A stretch of DNA of 64,000 nucleotides, taken from assembly GCA_963677935.2 (NCBI GenBank), contig CAXXEH010000003.1:1426001-1490000 (forward strand). Reading direction: 5' to 3'. The translations under genes and the position numbers were made by a program. The notes below the pieces were generated by a model, which saw nothing but the letters and a program-made list of their open reading frames with translations, did not search any database and was not told the origin of the DNA. Shown piece by piece: positions 49,209 to 57,228 of this stretch (the first letter of the stretch is position 1; the number at the start of each line of letters is the position of its first letter). Source of the DNA: JAAFHB01 sp963677935 (GTDB taxonomy: Bacteria > Bacteroidota > Bacteroidia > Bacteroidales > Prolixibacteraceae).

Positions 49209-52200
49209 TTATTCAGCTGCAGGAACTTCCCAGTTAAGTGATGCCATCCGTTGGTAGGAACGGTATCTCCACTTCGCATTTTCCTCGGCAGCAAGGAACA
49301 GTTCGTGCGCTTCAGCAGGGAACGATTTCTTAAGTGCTGTGTAACGTACTTCACCATTCAGATAAGTTTGGAATTTACTCCAGTCGGGTTCCTTCGAATC
49401 GAGCTGGAACGGATTCTTACCCTCCTCTTCCAACTGTGGATTGAACCGGAACAGGTGCCAGTAGCCACACTCAACTGCCAGCTTTTCTTCTTCCTGGGTA
49501 CGCCCCATCGATTTTAAACCGTGAGCAATACATGGTGCATAAGCAATTACAATTGATGGTCCGGGATAGGCTTCCGCTTCACGCATTGTTTTAAGGGTCT
49601 GTGCCTGATTGGCGCCCATGGCAATCTGAGCAACATAAATGTATCCATAAGTCATCGATATGGCGCCAAGGTCTTTCTTGCGTATCCTTTTTCCGGATGC
49701 CGCAAATTTAGCCACAGCTCCAACAGGGGTTGACTTTGATGCCTGACCACCTGTATTGGAATAGACTTCAGTATCGAGAACGAGTACATTGATATCTTTT
49801 CCAGAGGCTAACACATGGTCCAAGCCACCGTATCCGATGTCATAAGCCCATCCGTCACCACCAAATATCCAGATCGATTTTTTAATCAGATACTGGCTTA
49901 ATGATAAAACCTCCTGTGCATATTTTGCATTGTTACCCTGAAGAACCTGTAATACTTTTTCAGAAGCAGCTTCAGATGCAGCTGCATTATCGCGCCCTTC
50001 AATCCAGGCTTCAAAAGCAGCTTTCACTTCATCGGAAACGCCGTTTTCAATGGCCAGATTCATCACCGATTTAATCCTGTCGCGGCTGGCAGCGATCCCT
50101 TCCGACATCCCAAAACCATATTCAGCATTGTCTTCGAATAGTGAATTTGCCCAAGCCGGACCTTTACCCGATTCCTTGTTCACGGTATAGGAAGTTGATG
50201 GAGCAGAACCACCATAGATTGAAGAACAACCTGTGGCGTTGGATACCATCATCCGTTCGCCAAAGAGCTGTGTAACCAGTTTGATATAAGGCGTCTCGCC
50301 GCAACCTGCACATGCGCCTGAAAACTCAAATAAAGGCTGGGCGAACTGAGTATTTTTAATGGTTTTATCTTTTTCGACCAGTTTATCCTTATAAGTCACA
50401 TTGGCTGCAAAATGATCCCAACGGGCGATTTCGGCACTTTGTGATTCGAGTGGTTTCATCACCAGCGCCTTTTCTTTTGAAGGACAGACATCAGCACAGT
50501 TGCTGCAACCGGTACAGTCGAGCGGAGCAACCTGAATACGGAATTGAAGCCCGGCAAATTGTTTTCCGTTTACCTTAACAGTTGCGGTATTTGCGGGGAG
50601 TGCTGCCAGCTCCTTTTCGTCGATCATAAACGGACGGATAGCAGCATGAGGACAAACATATGAACACTGATTACACTGGATACAGTTTTCAGCAATCCAT
50701 TCGGGAACATCAACAGCTATTCCACGTTTTTCGAATGCGGTAGTACCGGAAATAAAGGTACCATCCTCAATATTGTTGAATGTTGAAACAGGGAGGTCAT
50801 CACCTTTCTGTGCATTGATCACATCAACAATATTCTTAATGAAGTCGGGGCGGGTATCTGTTTCATTCTCGCTACCAACCAAAATATTTGCCCATTCAGC
50901 AGGGACGCCAATCTTCTGAACATTGTCTCCTCCTGCATCTACTGCGGCAAAGTTCATCTTAACAATGGCTTCCCCCTTCATTCCATAAGACTTAACAATC
51001 GCCTTTTTCATGTGCTCCTGAGCCAGTTCGTAAGGAATCACATTGGTGATCTTAAAGAATGCTGACTGCATGATGGTATTGGACCTGTTTCCCAAACCAA
51101 GATCAACAGCGAGTTTTGTACCATTGATGATGTAGAAATTGATCTCATTCACGGCAAGATATTTCTTCATAGCGTCTGGCAACCGGAGTTTTACCTCCTC
51201 TTCTTCCCAAATGGTATTGAGGAGGAATGATCCATCTTTCTTCAAACCTTTTAAAACATCGTAAAGGTTGACGTAAGCCTGAACGTGGCAAGCCACAAAG
51301 TCGGGAGTCGTAATTAAATAGGTTGAGCGGATCTGACTATCGCCAAAACGGAGATGTGAAGCAGTAAAACCCCCTGACTTTTTAGAGTCGTAAGCGAAAT
51401 ATGCCTGACAAAACTTATTGGTAGCTGCCCCGATAATTTTGATGGAGTTCTTGTTTGCCCCAACTGTACCATCAGAACCCAGTCCATAAAATTTTGCTTC
51501 ATAAATATCAGCTGCCGAAACTTTTACCTCTGGAAGTAAAGGGAGCGAGTGATAGGTTACATCGTCAACAATACCGATTGTGAAATTATTCTTTGGCTCA
51601 TTCATCTCGAGGTTCTTATAAACCGCGATGATCTGTGACGGAGTCACATCTTTTGAACCAAGGCCATAGCGGCCACCAACTATGACAGGTGCATTTTTCC
51701 TGTTATAGAAAGCATCACGAATATCGAGGTACAACGGTTCGCCATTGGCGCCCGGTTCTTTAGTCCTGTCGAGGACTGCGATCCGCTTAACAGTTTCGGG
51801 CAGAACATTGAAAAGGTATTTAACAGAGAACGGACGGTACAAATGTACACTGATCAAACCAAGTTTCTTACCCTGGGCATTGAGATAATCAATTGTTTCA
51901 CAAATGGTCTCTGTAATGGAGCCCATTGCAACAATGATATTTTCAGCATCCGGTGCACCATAATAATTGAATGGGTGGTACTCCCTTCCTGTGATTCTGG
52001 TGATCTCCTGCATATAGGATTCAACCATATCGGGAACAGCATCGTAAAATTTATTCCCTGCCTCCCTGGCCTGGAAGAAAATGTCAGGATTCTGAGCCGT
52101 ACCTCTTGTTACCGGATGTTCAGGGTTCAATGCACGGTTGCGAAAAGCCTGAAGTGCCTCCATATCAAGTAATGCTGCCAGATCATCCTGAGCAATGGTT

Positions 52201-52757
52201 TCAATTTTCTGAACCTCGTGAGAAGTACGGAAACCATCGAAAAAATTCATAAATGGTATCCGACTTTTGATGGTTGTGAGGTGAGCAACACCACTAAGAT
52301 CCATTACTTCCTGTACAGATCCTGAAGCAAGCATCGCAAAACCGGCCTGACGACAGGAATAAACATCACTATGATCTCCAAATATCGAAAGGGCATGACT
52401 TGCCAAAGCACGGGCGCTAACGTGAAAAACAGTTGGCAATAACTCACCAGCAATCTTATACATATTAGGAATCATCAGCAACAATCCCTGCGATGCAGTA
52501 TAGGTGGTCGTCAGATTTCCCGATTGTAACGCTCCATGAACAGCTCCGGCGGCGCCCCCTTCACTCTGCATCTCGGCAAGGCGAACAGGCTGACCAAAAA
52601 TATTCTTACGTCCGTTTGCAGCCCATTCATCCACAACCTCTGCCATTGTAGATGAGGGAGTTATTGGATAGATACAAGCCACTTCGCTAAACATATAGCT
52701 GATGTAGGAGGCAGCATAGTTACCATCGCATGTAATAAACTTTTTTTCTTTTGCCAT
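49209..52757 (-). CDS. nifJ: Pyruvate:ferredoxin (flavodoxin) oxidoreductase
   Basis: 1182 residues, homodimeric PFOR. N-terminal domain I starts with KFITCDGNYAASYISYMFSEVACIYPITPSSTMAEVVDEWAA; two ferredoxin-type 4Fe-4S clusters at CIQCNQCSYVCP (about 690-701) and CTGCSNCADVCP (about 748-759); a third cluster motif GACAGCGETPYIK (about 816) and TPP-binding GDGWAYDIGYGGLDHVL (about 965-981). Oxidises pyruvate to acetyl-CoA and reduces ferredoxin, indicating anaerobic or microaerobic metabolism. Monocistronic, terminator at 49156-49190. Confidence 0.96.
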   Translation of the reverse strand: MAKEKKFITCDGNYAASYISYMFSEVACIYPITPSSTMAEVVDEWAANGRKNIFGQPVRLAEMQSEGGAAGAVHGALQSGNLTTTYTASQGLLLMIPNMYKIAGELLPTVFHVSARALASHALSIFGDHSDVYSCRQAGFAMLASGSVQEVMDLSGVAHLTTIKSRIPFMNFFDGFRTSHEVQKIETIAQDDLAALLDMEALQAFRNRALNPEHPVTRGTAQNPDIFFQAREAGNKFYDAVPDMVESYMQEITRITGREYHPFNYYGAPDAENIIVAMGSITETICETIDYLNAQGKKLGLISVHLYRPFSVKYLFNVLPETVKRIAVLDRTKEPGANGEPLYLDIRDAFYNRKNAPVIVGGRYGLGSKDVTPSQIIAVYKNLEMNEPKNNFTIGIVDDVTYHSLPLLPEVKVSAADIYEAKFYGLGSDGTVGANKNSIKIIGAATNKFCQAYFAYDSKKSGGFTASHLRFGDSQIRSTYLITTPDFVACHVQAYVNLYDVLKGLKKDGSFLLNTIWEEEEVKLRLPDAMKKYLAVNEINFYIINGTKLAVDLGLGNRSNTIMQSAFFKITNVIPYELAQEHMKKAIVKSYGMKGEAIVKMNFAAVDAGGDNVQKIGVPAEWANILVGSENETDTRPDFIKNIVDVINAQKGDDLPVSTFNNIEDGTFISGTTAFEKRGIAVDVPEWIAENCIQCNQCSYVCPHAAIRPFMIDEKELAALPANTATVKVNGKQFAGLQFRIQVAPLDCTGCSNCADVCPSKEKALVMKPLESQSAEIARWDHFAANVTYKDKLVEKDKTIKNTQFAQPLFEFSGACAGCGETPYIKLVTQLFGERMMVSNATGCSSIYGGSAPSTSYTVNKESGKGPAWANSLFEDNAEYGFGMSEGIAASRDRIKSVMNLAIENGVSDEVKAAFEAWIEGRDNAAASEAASEKVLQVLQGNNAKYAQEVLSLSQYLIKKSIWIFGGDGWAYDIGYGGLDHVLASGKDINVLVLDTEVYSNTGGQASKSTPVGAVAKFAASGKRIRKKDLGAISMTYGYIYVAQIAMGANQAQTLKTMREAEAYPGPSIVIAYAPCIAHGLKSMGRTQEEEKLAVECGYWHLFRFNPQLEEEGKNPFQLDSKEPDWSKFQTYLNGEVRYTALKKSFPAEAHELFLAAEENAKWRYRSYQRMASLNWEVPAAE

Positions 52758-52816
52758 TTTGTTTTTACTTTAGTTTTTATTATATTCAAATATTTATATT
52801 GCTAATTTAATGATGC

Positions 52817-53995
52817 TTAGTAGATAAAGCCAAAAAGCCAAAGTGGGATTACATTTCCGTCTCCGATTTCAATCATATCTGCCGCAGCATAACAATTCTC
52901 ACCTTCAGCTTGTGTATATTTTCCACCAATCCGGAAACTGTATTTACCATTTACTTTAAAATCGAGTTCCGGGGAGCTGGTCACCTTGTTTTGGTAACCA
53001 ACCTGATTATAAAAAAAAGTCAATCGAAGATTCCGGTTATTAATATTGTCAGGAGCGACGATATGCAATAAATTGGTATTGTGAAGATAGACCTGATCAG
53101 GTTTTTGAAGCTGTCCATTGGTGCCATTTGAGAAAAGCAGATTAATCAACCGTGCATTTTTCAGGTAACCAAGGTAATTTAAAACCGTAGCGCGGGACGT
53201 TTCTATCTCGGCACTTATTTTGCTGATATTTGGTGAGAATGGCATCTGTCCGCCAATTAATTGGAGCAGTTTTCTCAGTTTTGGAAGATATTTTAATTCG
53301 ATCTGGTTAAGATAAGTTACATCGATTTCAAGGGCAAGGTTGACATGACGCAGGAGGCTTTCGCTGTAAAACTCCGGATTTTTAATGAAATAGGGATAGA
53401 AGCCACTTTTCAGGTATTCAGGAAAAAAGGCAAGTGGACGTACTTTATTAATGATATCGGGTACAATTTCGCGGTGATGGCTTAAAATATTGCTAAGAAT
53501 AAGTTTGGGGAATGAATGTTCCGTCCTGAAATTAAGGAATTCGCGGAATGACAAACCTTCCAGATGATAAATTTTGGCAATATCTTTTAATTGATCGTTA
53601 CCTTCGAGAATCCGTAAAACCGGAGAACTGCTAAAGACGATCTTCAGACCGGGAAGTTCATCGTAACACTGCCTTAACTCTTTCGACCATTCTTCATATT
53701 TGTGGATTTGATCCAGAACCAGCACCTTTCCTCCGCGCTTATAAAACTCGTCGGCAAATGAGAAGATACGCCGCTTAGCAAAATAAAAGTCGTTGAGATT
53801 GACATATAAACAGTCACGTGAGTTGCCAAAATTCTTCCGGATATAGCTTAACAGGAAGGTTGTTTTACCAACTCCACGAAAACCCTTAATTCCGATAAGG
53901 CGGTGAGACCAATCAATTTCGTCGTACAACTCTCTGTTTATCAAATCAAAAGATGCCTCAACCAAAATTCTGTGTGCTTCGAAGAAATATTCCAC
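52817..53995 (-). CDS. AAA-family ATPase (DUF4143-type)
   Basis: 392 residues. Walker A GFRGVGKTTFL near 38-48; Walker B-like VLVLDQIHKYEEW near 92-104, where the usual DE is DQ, so hydrolysis may be atypical; sensor region KIVFSSSPVLRI; a winged-helix region (ISKISAEIETSRATVLNYLGYLKNARLI) near 258-285; C-terminal nuclease-like DUF4143 part (ELDFKVNGKYSFRIGGK). Such proteins are widespread in Bacteroidetes and archaea, and poorly understood. Not linked by operon to PFOR (59-bp gap, then own start). Confidence 0.8.
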   Translation of the reverse strand: MEYFFEAHRILVEASFDLINRELYDEIDWSHRLIGIKGFRGVGKTTFLLSYIRKNFGNSRDCLYVNLNDFYFAKRRIFSFADEFYKRGGKVLVLDQIHKYEEWSKELRQCYDELPGLKIVFSSSPVLRILEGNDQLKDIAKIYHLEGLSFREFLNFRTEHSFPKLILSNILSHHREIVPDIINKVRPLAFFPEYLKSGFYPYFIKNPEFYSESLLRHVNLALEIDVTYLNQIELKYLPKLRKLLQLIGGQMPFSPNISKISAEIETSRATVLNYLGYLKNARLINLLFSNGTNGQLQKPDQVYLHNTNLLHIVAPDNINNRNLRLTFFYNQVGYQNKVTSSPELDFKVNGKYSFRIGGKYTQAEGENCYAAADMIEIGDGNVIPLWLFGFIY

Positions 53996-54142
53996 TTCAG
54001 TTTAATATTTTCACAAAAATAATCAATTAGTCCATCATATTGCTATCCGGAGTTAGCATTTTAAACTATTTCTGCTATTTATATTTAGTAAAAATAAGAA
54101 CTTAAAGCATTAGTGACTTAACAAAAATGGAATCAGGAGAAT

Positions 54143-54172
54143 AAAAAAAGGAACCAATCGGTTCCTTTTTTT
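54143..54172. terminator. Terminator of rho
   Basis: AAAAAAAGGAACC / GGTTCCTTTTTTT with a 4-nt loop, about 20 bp after the rho stop codon. Confidence 0.88.
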
Positions 54173-54192
54173 ATTCTTATATTGATGAAATT

Positions 54193-55953
54193 TTAATCAC
54201 TATTCATCGAAACAAGGAATTCCTCATTGGAGGCTGTTTTCACCAACCGGTCTTTAACGAAATCCATAGCCTCGACAGGGTTCATTCCATTGAGGAAATT
54301 GCGCAAAACCCAAATCTTATCGAGCATTGCTTTATCGAGCAACAAATCTTCGCGACGTGTACTTGAGGCAATAATATCAACTGACGGGAAGATCCGGCGG
54401 TTCGATAGTTTACGGTCGAGCTGAAGCTCCATATTACCGGTTCCTTTAAACTCTTCAAAAATAACGTCATCCATCTTCGAGCCGGTATCGGTCAATGCGG
54501 TTGCAAGAATAGTCAATGATCCACCCTCTTCAATATTTCGGGCAGCACCAAAGAAACGCTTTGGTTTATGAAGTGCATTGGCATCTACTCCACCCGAAAG
54601 TACTTTACCTGAAGCCGGAGCTACGGTATTGTAAGCTCTTGCCAGCCTTGTAATTGAATCGAGAAGAATAACCACGTCATGACCACATTCAACCAGTCGT
54701 TTGGCTTTTTCAAGAACCATATTAGCGACCCGTACGTGCCGCTCAGCCGGTTCGTCGAACGTTGAGGCAATTACTTCGGCATTGACGCTGCGGGCCATAT
54801 CAGTAACCTCTTCAGGCCTTTCGTCGATGAGCAAGACAATCATATAAACCTCTGGATGATTAGCTGCAATGGCATTTGCAATATCCTTCAGTAAAACGGT
54901 TTTACCGGTCTTAGGTTGGGCAACAATCAATCCACGTTGTCCTTTACCGATTGGAGCAAACAGATCGACTACACGGGCCGAAAGGCTGCTCGCCTTACCC
55001 GTGATATTAAATTTCTCATCCGGGAAAAGTGGCGTAAGATGTTCGAAGGGAACCCTGTCACGGATATATTCCGGGCTACGTCCGTTAATTTCAATTACTT
55101 TAACCAGTGGGAAATATTTTTCTCCTTCTTTGGGGGGACGGATGATACCATTTACGGTATCGCCGGTCTTTAATCCAAAAAGTTTGATCTGAGATTGTGA
55201 TACATAAATATCATCAGGCGAGGTCAGATAGTTATAATCAGAAGAACGTAAAAAGCCATATCCTTCCTGCATAATTTCCAACACACCTGTTGCACTGATA
55301 ATCCCTTCAAAATCATAAGATTTCTCTGTTTCACGCGGTTTTTGGGTCTGGTGAACCGGTTTCTGCTGATTTTGACCGGCAATCGGATGGGCATTCTTTT
55401 TGGGAAAAATAGGTCGTGAAGGGGTTTCAGGTTCAGTACGAACCTCTTTGGGTATTTCAGGAACTACTGCGACAACAACTTCAGGTTCAACACTTTTCAG
55501 TTCTGGCTCAACCTCCGGAGTGGCTTTTGCAATTGATGCTGCGACTACAGGATCGATTCGCAAAACACGGGGACGTCTCTCTTTAGAATCATTTGATTCA
55601 AATCTTGGCTTTTCAATCCTCTTGGGAAAAGGACGGATAAGAGGTTGCCTTTCAACAGGGATAGGCTCTGAAACCGCTTCTGCAGGTTCAACAACAGGTT
55701 CTTTCTCTGAATCTTTTGCAGATACGAAAGTTTCAATATCTGAAACAATTCCTGACAACTCAGGTTTTGCCAACCGTGGCAATACCTTTTTCTCAGGTTT
55801 TTTAATCCCTGACGCCAGAATAGCTTGATTGTCAAGTATTTTGTAAATTAATTCCTGCTTCTTAAAAGATTCGACGCGTTTAATGTTTAACTCTTTGCCT
55901 ATGTCGCGTAATTCGGGCAGTAGTTTCTTGCTTAATTCAAGAATGTCGTACAT
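54193..55953 (-). CDS. rho: Transcription termination factor Rho
   Basis: 586 residues. N-terminal Rho-N helices (LELSKKLLPELRDIGKELNIKRVESFKKQELIYKIL) at 4-40, then about 160 residues of Pro/Glu/Val/Lys-rich linker, the RNA-binding CSD near 218-300 (EGYGFLRSSDYNYLTSPDDIYVS) and the ATPase with P-loop VAQPKTGKTVLL near 340-353 and EEFKGTGNMELQLDR. The long linker is normal in Bacteroidetes. Transcription-termination RNA helicase; it terminates untranslated mRNA, a process with special weight in a phylum with few SD sites. Confidence 0.95.
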   Translation of the reverse strand: MYDILELSKKLLPELRDIGKELNIKRVESFKKQELIYKILDNQAILASGIKKPEKKVLPRLAKPELSGIVSDIETFVSAKDSEKEPVVEPAEAVSEPIPVERQPLIRPFPKRIEKPRFESNDSKERRPRVLRIDPVVAASIAKATPEVEPELKSVEPEVVVAVVPEIPKEVRTEPETPSRPIFPKKNAHPIAGQNQQKPVHQTQKPRETEKSYDFEGIISATGVLEIMQEGYGFLRSSDYNYLTSPDDIYVSQSQIKLFGLKTGDTVNGIIRPPKEGEKYFPLVKVIEINGRSPEYIRDRVPFEHLTPLFPDEKFNITGKASSLSARVVDLFAPIGKGQRGLIVAQPKTGKTVLLKDIANAIAANHPEVYMIVLLIDERPEEVTDMARSVNAEVIASTFDEPAERHVRVANMVLEKAKRLVECGHDVVILLDSITRLARAYNTVAPASGKVLSGGVDANALHKPKRFFGAARNIEEGGSLTILATALTDTGSKMDDVIFEEFKGTGNMELQLDRKLSNRRIFPSVDIIASSTRREDLLLDKAMLDKIWVLRNFLNGMNPVEAMDFVKDRLVKTASNEEFLVSMNSD

Positions 55954-56097
55954 GTTATTTTTATGATTATTTATTGATCGCCTAACTTATGTCAATATAA
56001 AATATTGCAAAAGCTGACAGCTAAATTCTATTAAATTTTTGGAAGTAAATCAGGATTCAAAGAAGTTTACGTGCAATATTAAATTCGAAATCCGTTG

Positions 56098-56128
56098 CAA
56101 AAATAGGTATTAGATTTGAATTTACAAA
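56098..56128 (-). promoter_or_regulatory. Promoter of rho
   Basis: Minus strand: TTTG (56128-56125), 19 bp, TATTTTTG (56105-56098): a full match to the Bacteroidetes consensus. The predicted leader of about 138 nt is long and could carry control. Confidence 0.75.
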
Positions 56129-56274
56129 CAATCCAACTTTTTTTTTGTTTTAATCCATTGGAAAACAAACTTACCAAAGCTGTTGACTATATTGTATTTA
56201 AATTTAAATGAAAGCAATCCATATTTTCAGGGATATTTTATTGAATGCGTGAGTACTTGGTAATAAAAATATTA

Positions 56275-56282
56275 TACCTTTG
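56275..56282 (+). promoter_or_regulatory. -7 box of the primary sigma factor gene
   Basis: TACCTTTG, 33 bp upstream of the ATG. No TTTG at the normal -33 distance (only TTGG, 15 bp upstream). Confidence 0.5.
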
Positions 56283-56315
56283 AACGGTGTAGAAGAATCA
56301 TAACCTGATTTTTTT

Positions 56316-57185
56316 ATGAGACAACTTAGAATTGCAAAACAAATTACGAACAGAGACTCTCCATCACTGGATCTCTATCTTCAGGAAATCAGTAAACTAA
56401 GTATGATTTCACCTGAGGAAGAGGTTAATCTTGCGCGTTTAATAAGACGCGGAGACAAGGAGGCTTTTGAGAAACTGATCAGATCCAATCTGCGTTTTGT
56501 GGTTTCTGTTGCCAAACAATATCAAAATCAGGGGTTAACTTTATCCGATTTAATTAACGAAGGGAATCTGGGGCTTATAAAAGCTGCTGAACGATTTGAC
56601 GAAACAAGGGGATTTAAATTTATTTCATATGCGGTATGGTGGATCAGACAGTCAGTATTGCAGGCCATCGCTGAACACTCGAGAATTGTAAGACTTCCAT
56701 TAAATAAAATCGGATCGATTTTAAAAATAAACAGTGCTTTTACAAAACTCGAGCAAAATTATCAGCGGGAACCAATTCCCGAAGAGATTGCTGAAATGTT
56801 GCAATTACAAACTAAAATTGTTGAAGAAGCATTGCTTTCTTCGAGTTTTCATGTCTCAACCGATGCACCTGTGCGCGAAAGTGATAATGAAGAATATACA
56901 CTTTACGATACCTTAATCAATTATGACGAACCCAGTCCGGACATAACACTGATTAACAGCTCGTTAAAAACAGAAATAGAGAGAACACTTGAAACTTTGG
57001 ATGTTCGGGAGGCTGACATTCTGCGTTACAATTTTGGATTAAACGGTGAGAATCCAATGTCAATTGATGAAATAGCCACCCTGATGGAACTAACCACTGA
57101 AAGAGTTCGGCAACTCAAAGTTAAAGCCCTGAAAAAATTAAAGAACAAGTATATAAACCGATTACTTCGCTCTTATTTGGGTTAA
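56316..57185 (+). CDS. rpoD: Primary RNA polymerase sigma factor (sigma-70 family)
   Basis: 289 residues, the short Bacteroidetes primary sigma type (sigma-ABfr) that lacks region 1.1. Region 1.2 at about 16-50 (SLDLYLQEISKLSMISPEEEVNLARLI), region 2 at about 52-122 including FVVSVAKQYQNQGL, DLINEGNLGLIKAAERFD and the -10-contacting FKFISYAVWWIRQSVLQAI, region 3 near 135-205, region 4 with the HTH SIDEIATLMELTTERVRQLKVKALKKL near 250-275. It reads the TTTG/TAnnTTTG promoters seen throughout the window. Confidence 0.95.
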   Translation: MRQLRIAKQITNRDSPSLDLYLQEISKLSMISPEEEVNLARLIRRGDKEAFEKLIRSNLRFVVSVAKQYQNQGLTLSDLINEGNLGLIKAAERFDETRGFKFISYAVWWIRQSVLQAIAEHSRIVRLPLNKIGSILKINSAFTKLEQNYQREPIPEEIAEMLQLQTKIVEEALLSSSFHVSTDAPVRESDNEEYTLYDTLINYDEPSPDITLINSSLKTEIERTLETLDVREADILRYNFGLNGENPMSIDEIATLMELTTERVRQLKVKALKKLKNKYINRLLRSYLG

Positions 57186-57228
57186 ACGGCTACAAATCTT
57201 TTAAATAACGGTTTATAAAGCAAAATTT

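Larger units (their letters stand above)
55954..56315. other. Divergent intergenic region between rho and sigma
   Basis: 362 bp AT-rich stretch with the rho promoter and leader on the minus strand and the sigma -7 box on the plus strand. No open frame of note or hairpin is visible. Confidence 0.6.
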
